Below are positions 1-8,826 of a stretch of 64,000 nucleotides of DNA, in pieces. The stretch's first letter is position 1. The number at the start of each line of letters is the position of its first letter. The notes below the pieces were generated by a model, which ran no database searches, was not told the origin of the DNA, and saw only the letters and a list, made by a program, of their open reading frames with translations. The stretch lies in the NCBI RefSeq assembly GCF_900110035.1, contig NZ_FOCF01000006.1, forward strand, positions 186,001 through 250,000. Direction: 5' to 3'. Position numbers and translations under genes: made by a program. Source of the DNA: Sphingomonas gellani (lineage in GTDB: Bacteria; Pseudomonadota; Alphaproteobacteria; Sphingomonadales; Sphingomonadaceae).

Positions 1-475
1 GCTTGAAATCCACGCTGACGACGTTGGAGCCGTCCTCGACCGGCTGCACCGCCGGGCCGTCATTCTCCGCCTCGTCATGCGGCTCCGGCGTATCCTCGCC
101 GTCGATCTGCGCCTGGAACCGCAGCTCGAAATTGACCGCGGGGTCATGGAATCCGGTGATCGCGGAGTACGGCACCACCAGCTTCGACGGGATCTGGTTG
201 AAGCTCAGCCCGACAGAGAAACGCTGGTCGTCGACCAGCAGGTCCCAATAACGATTCTGCAGGACGATGGTCATCTCGTCCGGGAACCGCTCCACCAGCC
301 GGCGCGGGATGTCGACGCCGGGGGCCTGCGTCTTGAAGGTGATGTAGAAATGATGCTCGCCCGGCAGGCCACCATCCTTGGCCACCGTGCCCAGCACACG
401 GCCGACCACGGCGCGCAGCGCCTCCTGGACGATTTCGTCGTACGGAATCAGACTGTCGGGCAGGCCATCGCTCAT
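1..475 (-). CDS. sspB: ClpXP adaptor SspB, C-terminal end missing
   Basis: SspB delivers ssrA-tagged and other substrates to the ClpXP protease. Reading leftwards from the ATG at 475 gives a protein starting [20 protein letters not shown], followed by the family's beta-sandwich with [10 protein letters not shown] (about residues 38-47), PGVDIP, and a long match to the alphaproteobacterial form ([21 protein letters not shown]). An acidic stretch begins near residue 125, where the flexible tail of the family starts. The gene runs off the left edge, so the C-terminal ClpX-binding motif cannot be seen. It is divergent from hisB with 76 bases between the two starts. The identification is confident although the gene is incomplete. 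Confidence 0.88.
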   Translation of the reverse strand, partial: MSDGLPDSLIPYDEIVQEALRAVVGRVLGTVAKDGGLPGEHHFYITFKTQAPGVDIPRRLVERFPDEMTIVLQNRYWDLLVDDQRFSVGLSFNQIPSKLVVPYSAITGFHDPAVNFELRFQAQIDGEDTPEPHDEAENDGPAVQPVEDGSNVVSVDFK

Positions 476-551
476 GTCCCTTGGCGTAGCGTCCTTTGTT
501 GAGGGGTCAAGATTGCATGGGCGCACGGGTGCGCTATTTGCGGTCGCAACC

Positions 552-1139
552 ATGCGCACCGCGACCATCACCCGCAACACGGCCGAAACCCGCATCGCCG
601 TTTCCGTCAACCTGGACGGCACGGGGATCTACGACGTCCAGACCGGCGTCGGATTTTTCGACCACATGCTGGAACAGCTGTCGCGCCATTCGCTGATCGA
701 CCTGCACGTCCGTACGGAGGGCGACCTGCACATCGACCAGCATCACACGGTCGAGGACACGGGCATCGCGATCGGTGAGGCTGTGGCAAAGGCGCTGGGC
801 GAAAAGCGCGGCATCCGCCGCTATGGCGACGCGCTGTCCCCGATGGACGAATGCCTGACGCGGGTCGCGCTCGACATTTCCGGGCGCCCCTGGCTGGTGT
901 GGAAGACGGCGTTCTCGCAGGGCAAGATCGGCGACATGGACACCGAGCTGTTCGAGCATTGGTTCCATTCCTTCGCCCAGGCCGCCGGCATCACGCTGCA
1001 CGTCGAGACGCTGTACGGCCGCAACAACCACCACATCGTCGAAAGCGCGTACAAGGGCCTGGCCCGCGCGCTGCGCACCGCGCTGGAGATCGACGCGCGC
1101 AAGAGCGACGCGATCCCCTCGACCAAAGGCGTGTTGTGA
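552..1139 (+). CDS. hisB: Imidazoleglycerol-phosphate dehydratase
   Basis: This enzyme performs the dehydration step of histidine synthesis, converting imidazole glycerol phosphate to imidazole acetol phosphate. The protein has 195 residues, the usual length of the monofunctional form, with no fused phosphatase domain. The two metal-binding motifs are intact: HHTVED at residues 64-69 and NNHHIVES at 158-165. The frame is open upstream to 378, but the product only resembles HisB from the ATG at 552 ([15 protein letters not shown]), so this start was chosen. It heads a translationally coupled run with hisH (GTGA overlap) and hisA. Confidence 0.96.
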   Translation: MRTATITRNTAETRIAVSVNLDGTGIYDVQTGVGFFDHMLEQLSRHSLIDLHVRTEGDLHIDQHHTVEDTGIAIGEAVAKALGEKRGIRRYGDALSPMDECLTRVALDISGRPWLVWKTAFSQGKIGDMDTELFEHWFHSFAQAAGITLHVETLYGRNNHHIVESAYKGLARALRTALEIDARKSDAIPSTKGVL

Positions 1140-1765
1140 GGCGCAGCGCGTCGCTGGCGCTGATCGATATCGAATCGGGCAATCTCCATTCGGTCGAAAA
1201 CGCATTGCGGGCGGCCGGCGCGACCGACATCGCGGTGACCGCCGACCCGTACGTGGTCGCGGGGGCGGATCGCATCGTGCTGCCCGGTGTCGGCGCGTTC
1301 GGCGCCTGCGCGGCCAACCTGCGCCGGGTCGACGGGCTGGAGCAGGCGCTGAACGCCGCGGTGCTGGAACGGGGCACGCCGTTTTTCGGCATCTGTGTCG
1401 GCATGCAGTTGATGGCGGAGACCGGCGAAGAGCTCGGCACGCATCGCGGTCTCGGCTGGCTGCCCGGCCGCGTGCGGCGGCTGGAGCCGGGCACGATGGA
1501 CGCCAAGGTGCCGCACATGGGCTGGAACGACGTGGTGCCGACGGGCGAACACCCCCTGCTCCGCCACGGCGAGGCGTATTTCCTGCACAGCTTCGCGTTC
1601 GAGGGCGAGGATGACGCTGGGGGCGTGATCGCGACCACCGATCATGCCGGCCCCGTCACCGCCGCCATCGGCCGCGACACCATGGTCGGCGTGCAATTCC
1701 ATCCCGAAAAAAGCCAGCGCTACGGCATCGATCTGCTGTCGCGTTTCCTGGAGTGGCAGCCTTGA
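1136..1765 (+). CDS. hisH: Imidazole glycerol phosphate synthase, glutaminase subunit
   Basis: HisH hydrolyses glutamine and channels ammonia to HisF, which makes imidazole glycerol phosphate and AICAR. The class I glutamine amidotransferase triad is visible: nucleophile Cys87 in GICVGMQ, with His189 and Glu191 in QFHPEKS. The N-terminal strand ([13 protein letters not shown]) and PGVGAFG oxyanion region are typical. The length is 209 residues. The start is GTG at 1136, whose last two bases are shared with the hisB stop (GTGA), implying coupled translation. Its partner HisF is encoded 2.4 kb downstream rather than next door. Confidence 0.95.
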   Translation: MRRSASLALIDIESGNLHSVENALRAAGATDIAVTADPYVVAGADRIVLPGVGAFGACAANLRRVDGLEQALNAAVLERGTPFFGICVGMQLMAETGEELGTHRGLGWLPGRVRRLEPGTMDAKVPHMGWNDVVPTGEHPLLRHGEAYFLHSFAFEGEDDAGGVIATTDHAGPVTAAIGRDTMVGVQFHPEKSQRYGIDLLSRFLEWQP

Positions 1766-2538
1766 GCGACGTGACCCAGCAACACCCGGCCGACGCCGCG
1801 ACACCCGGCCTGATCGTCTTTCCCGCCATCGACCTAAAAGGGGGCAAGGTCGTCCGCCTGGCCGAAGGCGACATGGACCGCGCCACCATCTATGGCGACG
1901 ATCCCGCGGCGCAGGCCGCCGATTTCGCCGCGGCGGGCGCGGGATATCTGCATGTCGTCGACCTGGACGGCGCCTTTGCCGGCGAAAGCGTCAATGGCGG
2001 TGCCGTGGCCGCGATCCTTCAGCGCTTTCCCGGCCACGTCCAGCTCGGCGGCGGCATCCGCACCCGTGCCAGCGTCGAACGCTGGTTCGATCTGGGCGTC
2101 AGCCGCGTCGTGATCGGCACCGCCGCGCTGGAGGATCCCGATTTCGTGCGGGACGCCGCGCGCGACTTTCCCGGCGGCATCGTGGTCGCGGTCGACGCAA
2201 AGGACGGCCTGGTCGCGACCAAAGGCTGGGCCAGCGTGTCCGACGTGACGGTGGTCGACCTAGCCCGCCGGTTCGAGGATGCCGGCGTCGCCAGCCTGTT
2301 GTTCACCGACGTCGGCCGCGACGGCCTGCTGAAGGGCTGCAACGTGGAGGCGACGGTGGACCTCGCCCGCGCAGTGTCGATCCCGGTGATCGCCAGCGGC
2401 GGGGTGAAGGGCATCGGCGACATCCACCTGCTCGCCCTGCACGCAAAGGACGGGGTGGAGGGCGTCATCACCGGCCGCGCGCTGTACGACGGCCGCCTGG
2501 ACCTGTCCTCCGCGCTCAGCATCGCGGCCGCCGCCTAA
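1762..2538 (+). CDS. hisA: ProFAR isomerase HisA
   Basis: HisA converts ProFAR to PRFAR by an Amadori rearrangement in a TIM barrel. The catalytic-loop motif [14 protein letters not shown] contains the first Asp (residue 24 from this start), and [14 protein letters not shown] carries the second. There is no ATG near the conserved start. In-frame options are GTG 1753, TTG 1762 and GTG 1771. TTG 1762 is preferred because it overlaps the hisH stop (TTGA) and has GGAG at 1750-1753, eight bases upstream. This leaves about 15 residues before the usual family N-terminus. Product is 258 residues. The next histidine gene, hisF, is separated from it by three unrelated genes. Confidence 0.94.
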   Translation: MSDVTQQHPADAATPGLIVFPAIDLKGGKVVRLAEGDMDRATIYGDDPAAQAADFAAAGAGYLHVVDLDGAFAGESVNGGAVAAILQRFPGHVQLGGGIRTRASVERWFDLGVSRVVIGTAALEDPDFVRDAARDFPGGIVVAVDAKDGLVATKGWASVSDVTVVDLARRFEDAGVASLLFTDVGRDGLLKGCNVEATVDLARAVSIPVIASGGVKGIGDIHLLALHAKDGVEGVITGRALYDGRLDLSSALSIAAAA

Positions 2539-2551
2539 GGGCAAGCCGGCG

Positions 2552-3115
2552 TCAGCGGTCGGGGTCCGATCGGGGTATCAGGGGCTTGTCCATAAGCTCC
2601 AGCCGCAGGGTCGAGCCGCTCGGCAATCGCAGGTCGAACGGCCGTACGGGCGCATAGCCGAACGACGCATAGAAGGGCACGGCCGGGATGGTCGACGTCA
2701 GCTCTGCCCGCGCAAAGCCGGCCGCCCGCGCGCCATCCTCGCTGAGCCTCAGCAACACCGCGCCCACACCGCGCCGCACATAGGCGGGATCGACATAAAA
2801 GGCCCGCACCCGCGCGGCATCCATGGCGGGATCGAGCCGGTCGCCGGGCGGGTCGTCCGGACCATGGGCGCCCGCGATGGTCTGTCGGTAGCTCCAGCCA
2901 CCCGCACCCACGACGGCGCCATCGATCTCCGCAACGAAGTACGTCCCGTCGCGGACCAGTTGCCAGTCCACGCCATAGGCATGGCTGACCGCCTCATCGA
3001 TCACGGCGGGATCATAGCTGTCGGCATGAAGCGCACGGATTGACCGTGCGGTCAGCGCGTTGATGCCGGGCACATCGGCCGGCTCGGCCAGCCTCCACGA
3101 CAATGCGGTGGTCAT
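2552..3115 (-). CDS. GNAT-family N-acetyltransferase
   Basis: This is a 187-residue acetyl-CoA dependent acetyltransferase fold. Motif A is visible as VRAFYVDPAYVRRGVGAVLL (about residues 101-120), containing the RRGVGA acetyl-CoA pyrophosphate loop. It is followed by the C-terminal ELTSTIPAVPFYASFGY strand-helix typical of the family. The substrate cannot be predicted. The frame is open further upstream, but the family N-terminus (MTTALSWRLAEPADVPGINAL) begins at the ATG at 3115. It lies on the opposite strand to the histidine genes that flank it, so it interrupts the hisA-hisF order. Its promoter must lie in the 214-base gap shared with the divergent VOC gene. Confidence 0.87.
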   Translation of the reverse strand: MTTALSWRLAEPADVPGINALTARSIRALHADSYDPAVIDEAVSHAYGVDWQLVRDGTYFVAEIDGAVVGAGGWSYRQTIAGAHGPDDPPGDRLDPAMDAARVRAFYVDPAYVRRGVGAVLLRLSEDGARAAGFARAELTSTIPAVPFYASFGYAPVRPFDLRLPSGSTLRLELMDKPLIPRSDPDR

Positions 3116-3329
3116 CGAACGCCTTTCCCAAGACAGCCCGTATGGGCCTGCTGATATAGACGGACCCGCCGATCCAAACCCGTGAACTCGCGATATGACG
3201 TTGCGGAAGGCCAGTCGCCCGTTGGCCGCGCTCTCGACAGGTCCGATCCCGCTATCACCTTGCTTCGGGAACGACGCTCCGCTGGCTGCATTGCTGCGTC
3301 GGGCACGCGTTGGCGGGGCGGAGACGACC

Positions 3330-3743
3330 ATGGAACAGCAGGTGATGGAAGTGACGGCATTCGACCACATCGTGTTCAATGTCAGTGACGTGGAACGCTC
3401 TGCGGCGTGGTACGCCAGCGTGCTCGGCATGGAGCGCCACGATAGCAGGGCAGAGGACGGCTCCACCCGCACGAGCATGACTTTCGGCATAAACAAGATC
3501 AATCTGCGCCCCCTCTCCGCCTCCCAGGAAGAATGGTTCACCGCGCACACCCCCGCCGCCGGCAGCGCGGACCTGTGCTTCCTCACCGACATACCGCCTG
3601 GTGCGGTGGCCGACCATTTTCGGGTGTTGGGCGTGGCCATCGAGCAGGGGCCCGTCACCAGGAACGGCGCACGCGGCCCGATCCGCTCCGCCTATGTCCG
3701 CGATCCCGATGGCAGCCTGATCGAGGTCGCCTCCTACGAATGA
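3330..3743 (+). CDS. VOC superfamily (glyoxalase/dioxygenase fold) protein
   Basis: The product is about 137 residues and begins MEQQVMEVTAFDHIVFNVSD; DHIVFNVSDVERSAAWY is the classic first beta-alpha module of the vicinal oxygen chelate fold. A second module near the C-terminus ends in YVRDPDGSLIEVASYE, supplying the usual metal-binding Glu; the first His is in FDHIVF. ATG at 3330 or ATG at 3345 could be the start. Members of this fold are lyases, dioxygenases or resistance proteins, and the substrate cannot be told here. It is divergent from the GNAT gene and does not resemble the gloA found at 33.4 kb in detail. Confidence 0.82.
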   Translation: MEQQVMEVTAFDHIVFNVSDVERSAAWYASVLGMERHDSRAEDGSTRTSMTFGINKINLRPLSASQEEWFTAHTPAAGSADLCFLTDIPPGAVADHFRVLGVAIEQGPVTRNGARGPIRSAYVRDPDGSLIEVASYE

Positions 3744-3912
3744 CCCGATCCGCTCACCGGTTCTCCAGACCGGCGGCCGGCTGCGACTGCCCGCCCTGCC
3801 GCTCTATCGCAGCGGCACCTGCCGTTCAGCCCCGGCAAGCCCCCCTTCGCCAAAGCGGCTGGCATCAACGCCCTCAGGTGGTAAGCTGCCCCGTCACGAA
3901 GGAACCAGAGCC

Positions 3913-4149
3913 ATGCCGCCGTTCGTTCCCGTCATCCTCCTCGCCGTCGCGGCCGACCTGCCCGCAAAGCCGATCTGTCAGGACGCTCGGATCAAACCCG
4001 TCGACGCGGCCGGGCCCGCGCGTCCGCACGCGCTGGGCAAGGAGCCGCCCGCCCAGGCCATCTACACCGTCCTGCGCAGCACGGACGGCTGCTCGCGCCC
4101 CGTGCCGGTCAGCGACCGGCAGGTCGGTACCCCCGCTCCCCAGCGATAG
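3913..4149 (+). CDS. Small exported protein of unknown function
   Basis: This is a 78-residue product with a short hydrophobic N-terminus (MPPFVPVILLAVAADLPAKP) that could be a signal peptide cleaved after about residue 14-18. Two cysteines (CQD and GCSRP) remain in the mature part and might form a disulfide. I recognise no family. A purine-rich GGAACCAGAG lies just before the ATG. It sits between the VOC gene and hisF on the same strand, 51 bases before hisF. Codon choice is GC-rich like its neighbours, but the short length makes this a tentative gene. Confidence 0.5.
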   Translation: MPPFVPVILLAVAADLPAKPICQDARIKPVDAAGPARPHALGKEPPAQAIYTVLRSTDGCSRPVPVSDRQVGTPAPQR

Positions 4150-4200
4150 GCGCGCCGCTCCCCTGTTGCCCTGTTCCGCCCGAGCGGGCATGGCGCGCGC

Positions 4201-4974
4201 ATGACCGTTCGCGCCCGCGTCATCCCCTGTCTCGACGTCGCCAACGGCCGGGTGGTCAAGGGCGTCAACTTCGTCGACCTGATCGATGCCGGCGATCCGG
4301 TGGAACAGGCCCGCGCCTATGACGCGGCCGGCGCGGATGAGCTGTGCTTCCTCGACATCACCGCCAGTCATGAGGATCGCGGCACCATCCTGGACGTGGT
4401 GCGTCGCACGGCGGCGGAATGCTTCATGCCGCTGACGGTGGGCGGCGGGGTGCGTAGCGCCGACGACGCGCGCGCGCTGCTGCTGGCCGGGGCGGACAAG
4501 GTCGCGGTGAACTCCGCCGCCGTGTCCCGGCCCCAGGTGGTGGCGGAGATCGCGGAGCGGTTCGGCGCGCAATGCTGCGTCGCCAGCATCGATGCCCGCC
4601 GCACCGATGCCGGATGGGAAGTGTTCACCCATGGCGGCCGCCGCGGCACGGGGATCGACGCGGTGGCGCACGCGCTACACCTGGCGGAACTCGGCGCGGG
4701 CGAGTTGCTGGTCACCTCCATGGACCGCGACGGCACTCGCTCCGGCTACGACCTGGACCTGATCCGCGCGATCGCCGACCGCACCACGGTGCCGGTGGTC
4801 GCGTCGGGAGGCGTCGGCGGGCTGGACGATCTGGTCGCCGGCGTCACGCAGGGCCATGCCTCCGCCGTGCTCGCCGCGTCGATCTTCCATTTCGGCGAGG
4901 CATCGATCGCCGACGCCCATGCGGCCTTGGCGGCCGCAGGCGTGCCGGTGCGGACCCCGGTCGGCGCGGCTTAG
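4201..4974 (+). CDS. hisF: Imidazole glycerol phosphate synthase, cyclase subunit
   Basis: HisF is the TIM-barrel cyclase that uses ammonia from HisH to form imidazole glycerol phosphate and AICAR. Both catalytic aspartates are present: Asp12 in [16 protein letters not shown] and Asp131 in VASIDARRT. Phosphate-binding loops GGGVRS and VASGGVGG are also intact. At 257 residues it is full length. The start is the ATG at 4201 ([12 protein letters not shown]), which matches the family N-terminus. It is separated from hisA by 1.66 kb of unrelated genes and from hisE by 3.3 kb, so it probably has its own promoter or depends on read-through from the small gene upstream. Confidence 0.96.
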   Translation: MTVRARVIPCLDVANGRVVKGVNFVDLIDAGDPVEQARAYDAAGADELCFLDITASHEDRGTILDVVRRTAAECFMPLTVGGGVRSADDARALLLAGADKVAVNSAAVSRPQVVAEIAERFGAQCCVASIDARRTDAGWEVFTHGGRRGTGIDAVAHALHLAELGAGELLVTSMDRDGTRSGYDLDLIRAIADRTTVPVVASGGVGGLDDLVAGVTQGHASAVLAASIFHFGEASIADAHAALAAAGVPVRTPVGAA

Positions 4975-5001
4975 CGGTTCGGCAAGGCTTTCGTCCCTAC
5001 G

Positions 5002-5391
5002 ATGCCGGCCATGCCCGACCGGCCCTATTCCATCGCCTTCCACCCCGAACTCGATCTGTGCGACATCCATTGGACGCGCCTGTTCACGCCGGACATGGCG
5101 GAACTCTACGCGACCGACCTGACCGGCCGCTTCGTCGCGGCCGGGTTCAGCCCGGGCTATCGCCTGCGCATCGCCATGAGCGCGTGCCTGGTCCAGCCAA
5201 GGGACGCGGCGCTGGCGATCAACACCCGCCTCAGCGATTTCCCAAAGGCGAGCCGCATCGCGGTCGTCGTCGGCAGCACGCTGCAACGCATGCAGGTCCG
5301 CCGCTTCATGAGCCAACCCTATCTGCAGATCTTCGACGACCGGAACGCATCTTATCGCTGGCTGCTGACGGAGGATCGCGACGCGGCGTGA
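5002..5391 (+). CDS. STAS/SpoIIAA-like domain protein
   Basis: The product is 129 residues from the ATG at 5002, or 126 from the ATG at 5011. It has no signal peptide or membrane segment. The pattern LDLCDIHWTRLFTPDM ... ACLVQPRDAALAI ... RIAVVVGSTLQRMQVRRFM ... IFDDRNASYRWLL follows the alternating strand-helix layout of small STAS/SpoIIAA-like proteins common in sphingomonads, in which the strand after the IQPQD-like turn and the terminal AxxWL are conserved. No catalytic residues are apparent. It starts 27 bases after hisF on the same strand. The family call comes from pattern resemblance and is moderate in strength. Confidence 0.6.
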   Translation: MPAMPDRPYSIAFHPELDLCDIHWTRLFTPDMAELYATDLTGRFVAAGFSPGYRLRIAMSACLVQPRDAALAINTRLSDFPKASRIAVVVGSTLQRMQVRRFMSQPYLQIFDDRNASYRWLLTEDRDAA

Positions 5392-5445
5392 CCGGCGTGG
5401 CCGAGCGTCGCCTGTTTCACCGCGCCTCGGAAAGGACAGTCATCA

Positions 5446-6468
5446 CTACCGCGCCGCAAGATAACCCGAGCGATCGATCAGCGCCCGCACCGCCGCCGGA
5501 TCGTCGTAGCGCACCTCGATCAGGTCCTTCACCGCGCGTCGCTTGTCACGGGCCGCCTCATAATAGCTGCGCGCGATGCTATACCCGGCATAATAGCCCA
5601 CATCGCTGACCCCGAACGCATTGCTTGCGCTGTTCCACAGCCAGTTGTCGTAATCGTCCCCACGCATCTCGGCCAGAAAGCGCTGCCGGATCGCCGCGTC
5701 GTGCGCCGGGCCATAGGTGTAGACGGGCAGCGCCGGCTTCCGGTTGGTGATCAGCTCCGCCACCAGTTCCGCCACACCCTCGCGCAGGACCTGCTGCGCC
5801 AGGCTGCCCTGCGTCTCCTGCTGCTGGGTATGCACATATTCGTGGATGTTGTTCTGCGCGTTGTTCGCGAAAGGGCGCGACGCAAAGAAGACGCGAAGAC
5901 GCGCGCGCAGCGGCTCGGGAAGCTCAGACACGTCGACGCTTTCGTCGCCCAGCGCCAGCTCGGCCCCGATCAGCACCTTGTCCCCGGTCGTCGTACCCCC
6001 GGTGCGCAGCACACCGATGGCGTAGGTGATCGAGGCCGGGCGCAGTTCCGGATACAGGCGACGGAACCGGGCCACGTCCCCGTCGAGGCTCGCGACCGCC
6101 TGACGCGACCGCGCGGTTAGCGGCCTGACGGACCGCCAGAAATGCGGCCAGTTGACGATGGCATCGACATATTGCTGCGCCGTATAACTCCGCGCCGCCA
6201 TCAGGGCGTGCAAGCCCGGCGTACCTGGATCGATGTAAAGCGTCCGGATCAGGCGAAGCCGCTCGGCCGGATCACCGGTCGCGCCGATGGCGTCATAGGC
6301 CCGCCAGAAACGGTCGATATCCCGATCGGAAACCGACTGCGACGCTACCCTGCCCTTAACCGCGGCGGACGATTGTGCCGTCACGAGGTGCAAAGGCACC
6401 GCGACGCTCGCCGCGATCAGACAGGCAACACCAAGAACACCGCGCCTCACGACCACTCCCCCCGTCAT
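5446..6468 (-). CDS. Secreted zinc metallopeptidase-like protein
   Basis: The 340-residue product has an N-terminal signal (GVLGVACLIAASVAVPLHLVTAQS, cleaved near residue 31) and a gluzincin motif HEYVH at residues 209-213. EGVAE at 230-234 could supply the third zinc ligand. This arrangement resembles DUF2268-type putative zinc proteases and GldB-like secreted proteins. Upstream sequence (YAIGVLRTGGTTTGDKVLIGAEL) fits the same group, and the C-terminal NAFGVSDVGYYAGYSIARSYY is a plausible substrate-site helix. It points against hisF and the STAS-like gene, leaving a 54-base convergent gap. The substrate is unknown; proteolytic activity is inferred from the motif only. Confidence 0.68.
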   Translation of the reverse strand: MTGGVVVRRGVLGVACLIAASVAVPLHLVTAQSSAAVKGRVASQSVSDRDIDRFWRAYDAIGATGDPAERLRLIRTLYIDPGTPGLHALMAARSYTAQQYVDAIVNWPHFWRSVRPLTARSRQAVASLDGDVARFRRLYPELRPASITYAIGVLRTGGTTTGDKVLIGAELALGDESVDVSELPEPLRARLRVFFASRPFANNAQNNIHEYVHTQQQETQGSLAQQVLREGVAELVAELITNRKPALPVYTYGPAHDAAIRQRFLAEMRGDDYDNWLWNSASNAFGVSDVGYYAGYSIARSYYEAARDKRRAVKDLIEVRYDDPAAVRALIDRSGYLAAR

Positions 6469-6629
6469 GCGTTACCTGCATTCAACCGGAAGGTTGGTAA
6501 AGCCGCCATGATCGACCAGCGCGGCTGAAGTTTGCGGACTATTCAGCGGCTTTGACGCTTTGCCTCGTCGATATTGATGTCCGTGTCTGGTGGAGAGCGG
6601 CCAGTCCGCTTTTGAGGAGCAAGGGCGGC

Positions 6630-7025
6630 TTAGCGGACCTTAATGCGTTCGACGCGGGCATAGAAGTCGAAGGACACCTTGCCTGCAATACAGGTAAGCG
6701 CGCGTTGGCCCGCCTCATTGTTTGCGATGAGCATCTCGTTGCCGTGATCGTAGCTTAAGCCGCGCCATTGGAGGCGTCGCTGCCCGCAACTCAACGCTGC
6801 TTCTGTCAAAGCTCGAACGCGATCGACGGATGCCGGTTGGCCAATCTCATCGACCCAGCGCCACGTTCCCCGGAAAAGTCGCCCAGCGTATCGATCTTTC
6901 ACAGGCGGGTTAGGCACGCCGGGCAGACTTATCACCAGCGTTGAGCTGCTTCGGGCGTGTATCTGCGCTTCAGCCGGAACGGACGGGAGAAACACGAGGC
7001 CGAAGACGAGGACGAGGCGTACCAT
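6630..7025 (-). CDS. Hypothetical secreted protein
   Basis: From the ATG at 7025 the product is 131 residues and begins MVRLVLVFGLVFLPSVPAEA, a clear signal peptide with an AEA-Q cleavage site. The frame is open 17 codons further upstream, but those residues would bury the signal peptide. The mature part holds two cysteines (LSCGQ and LTCIAG) that could pair, and ends in SFDFYARVERIKVR. I recognise no family. The base composition here is visibly lower in GC than that of the flanking genes, and the neighbour at 7187 shares this trait, which suggests acquired DNA. Confidence 0.6.
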   Translation of the reverse strand: MVRLVLVFGLVFLPSVPAEAQIHARSSSTLVISLPGVPNPPVKDRYAGRLFRGTWRWVDEIGQPASVDRVRALTEAALSCGQRRLQWRGLSYDHGNEMLIANNEAGQRALTCIAGKVSFDFYARVERIKVR

Positions 7026-7186
7026 GTAGCAATCATGTCGCCGCGATCGAACGTCCGCAATCGGGCTGCGCAGCACAAGCCATGATCGACTGGTTATGGG
7101 CGGTAGCGGAACGTCTGCTCCTATTGATGGAAAGCGGACGATCTACAGACAACGCTTGAAGCAATAAGCGCCTACGGGAATGGGCG

Positions 7187-7513
7187 TTAGTAGACGCGAC
7201 GTGCCGGTAGCAGAAGCGCAGCGAGCATAGCTCCGAGCGCCAGCGCTGAAGCGGTAAAGAGAGCAGGTCGGTTGGGATCGTCCGAACCGATCCAAGAGAA
7301 CATCAGCGTCCCTGATATGAGCGACAGCGTCCCCGACAAGCCATGCCTCTGCGTTCGTAAGAAGGGTGAGAGCCAAGCTGCCTTCACCCATATCAGCGGC
7401 GGGATGATGAGAGCGAACCAAGCCATCCACTCGTTTTTAGCCGCTTTGAAGCTCCGCTGCCAGTGTCCCCAAAAGGCTTTTCTTCCAGACAGCCTAGCTC
7501 CCGCCCCCCTCAA
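7187..7513 (-). CDS. Hypothetical small membrane protein
   Basis: The frame encodes up to 108 residues with three hydrophobic segments: about residues 30-50 (MAWFALIIPPLIWVKAAW), 58-74 (GLSGTLSLISGTLMFSW) and 83-102 (ALFTASALALGAMLAALLL). The longest start is TTG at 7513, which shares TTGA with the stop of the DUF2490 gene upstream. An ATG at 7426 would give 79 residues and lose a basic N-terminal tail. I recognise no family. Its base composition is lower in GC than the surrounding core genes. Whether it is coupled to the DUF2490 gene depends on which start is used. Confidence 0.5.
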   Translation of the reverse strand: MRGAGARLSGRKAFWGHWQRSFKAAKNEWMAWFALIIPPLIWVKAAWLSPFLRTQRHGLSGTLSLISGTLMFSWIGSDDPNRPALFTASALALGAMLAALLLPARRVY

Positions 7514-8217
7514 TCATGCGTCGGGGCGACGGGATGCGCGGCCAGGTTGATCGTCAGTTGCAGGCTGAGCGCGTGGTCCATCTGTCCCCGTGCGCCGCCA
7601 CGGGCGGGCCGATACTGGTTCAAATATCCCACGTCCGCACTGACCGTCGGTGCGACGGGAAGCATCAGGCCGACCACGTTGCGCATCCTTTCATAGCCGC
7701 GCCGCTGGCCCCAGCTGGTGCTGTTGGGCAGAATGAAGCTCTCGTGACTGACGAACAGCGCCAGCCCGTGCGGGTTCAGGCGGTGATTGTAACGGATCAG
7801 CGGGCGAATGCGGAACGCGGTGTCCGACGCGCCCCGGCTGAAGCGTTCGTCCACCCGCAGCCGTGTCGTGAACGCGCCGAACGTCGCCACCACCTGCTGA
7901 CGCAACCGATCCTCGCCATCGGCGGTGTTGCCGTTATGCGCCCCGACATCGCGATAGCCGAAGCCGAGTTGCACGCCCTTCGCCACCCGATATTCGAGCA
8001 GGCCGCCGAACTCCGTCTGGTACAGGCCGTCCTGCCGGTCGCTGAACCGAGCGATCTGTTCCAGCGTCACCCGTGCATCGGTGGCCAGCGGGACGATCGT
8101 GTTGACCTGCAACCATAGCTGTTCGTCCTGCTGCTGCGCCCGTGCAGGCGTCGCGCAAAGGAGGAACAGCGCTGCCGTCAGGGCAAGCGCGGACAGGGAG
8201 CGGGCGGCGGGGAGCAT
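7510..8217 (-). CDS. DUF2490-type outer-membrane beta-strand protein
   Basis: From the ATG at 8217 the product is 235 residues: a signal peptide (MLPAARSLSALALTAALFLL, cleaved after ARA near residue 27), then alternating polar and hydrophobic strands. WLQVNTIVPLATDARVTLEQIARFSD opens the domain, and the middle (GVQLGFGYRDVGAHNG, RIRPLIRYNH) looks like a small outer-membrane barrel. This matches the DUF2490 pattern, whose function is not established. Further upstream codons are in frame but would bury the signal peptide. It is divergent from hisE, with about 98 bases between the starts. Confidence 0.72.
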   Translation of the reverse strand: MLPAARSLSALALTAALFLLCATPARAQQQDEQLWLQVNTIVPLATDARVTLEQIARFSDRQDGLYQTEFGGLLEYRVAKGVQLGFGYRDVGAHNGNTADGEDRLRQQVVATFGAFTTRLRVDERFSRGASDTAFRIRPLIRYNHRLNPHGLALFVSHESFILPNSTSWGQRRGYERMRNVVGLMLPVAPTVSADVGYLNQYRPARGGARGQMDHALSLQLTINLAAHPVAPTHD

Positions 8218-8315
8218 GGCAGGCGCTGCTATGTCGCTTTCCGCGTTGCCGCGAAAGGGTGCCGGCTTGACCGGATCGGCGGCGCCCGCCACCACGCGCG
8301 GCCATGGAGCCGCCC

Positions 8316-8630
8316 ATGCCCGACGCCCTCGACCGCCTCGAACACATCATCCGCCAGCGTCGGGGGACCGATCCGGCATCGTCCTATGTCGCCAGCCTGT
8401 TCGGCAAGGGCCGGTTGAAGATCGCGCAAAAGCTGGGCGAGGAGGCGGTTGAGACGGTGATCGCCGCGACCGCGGAGCCGGCCAAGCTGACCTCGGAGGC
8501 GGCGGACCTCATGTTCCACCTGCTGATCCTGTTGGCGGACGCGGACCTGTCGCTGGACGACGTGCGCGCGGAACTCGCCCGGCGCGAGGGCGTGTCGGGG
8601 CATGAGGAAAAGGCGGCGCGTCCACGCTGA
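8316..8630 (+). CDS. hisE: Phosphoribosyl-ATP pyrophosphatase
   Basis: HisE hydrolyses phosphoribosyl-ATP to phosphoribosyl-AMP and pyrophosphate, the second step of histidine synthesis. It is an all-alpha MazG-like enzyme; the metal-binding helix pairs are visible as KLGEEAVETVIAA and SEAADLMFHLLILLAD. Start choice: an ATG at 8304 is in frame, but GGAG at 8306-8309 sits six bases before the ATG at 8316, so the latter (MPDALDRLEHII, 104 residues) is preferred. There is no fused HisI domain, so the cyclohydrolase must be encoded elsewhere. A HIT-family gene follows, as is common in sphingomonads. Confidence 0.94.
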   Translation: MPDALDRLEHIIRQRRGTDPASSYVASLFGKGRLKIAQKLGEEAVETVIAATAEPAKLTSEAADLMFHLLILLADADLSLDDVRAELARREGVSGHEEKAARPR

Positions 8631-8826
8631 TCCGAACGCAGGTGCCGGAAACGCATGGCATGGGGCTGTCCTACAGGGCGGGCCTGTGGCAGCCTTTGGA
8701 ACGATGAGCACGCCGCGATCCCGCCAATGCCCTGCCGCCGCCGGATCGACATCGAAGGTTGTTGGAAAACACCGCGTTCAGCTCTCCACTTTCTCCACTT
8801 CGTAAACTTCGCCGGATGCATCGCCC

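Noticed and set aside
2560-3743. The GNAT and VOC genes as one resistance operon
   Set aside because: They are divergently transcribed and neither shows a substrate signature.
8631-8826. A small gene between hisE and the HIT gene
   Set aside because: Frames are open, but products have no motif, codon bias or good start; treated as intergenic.
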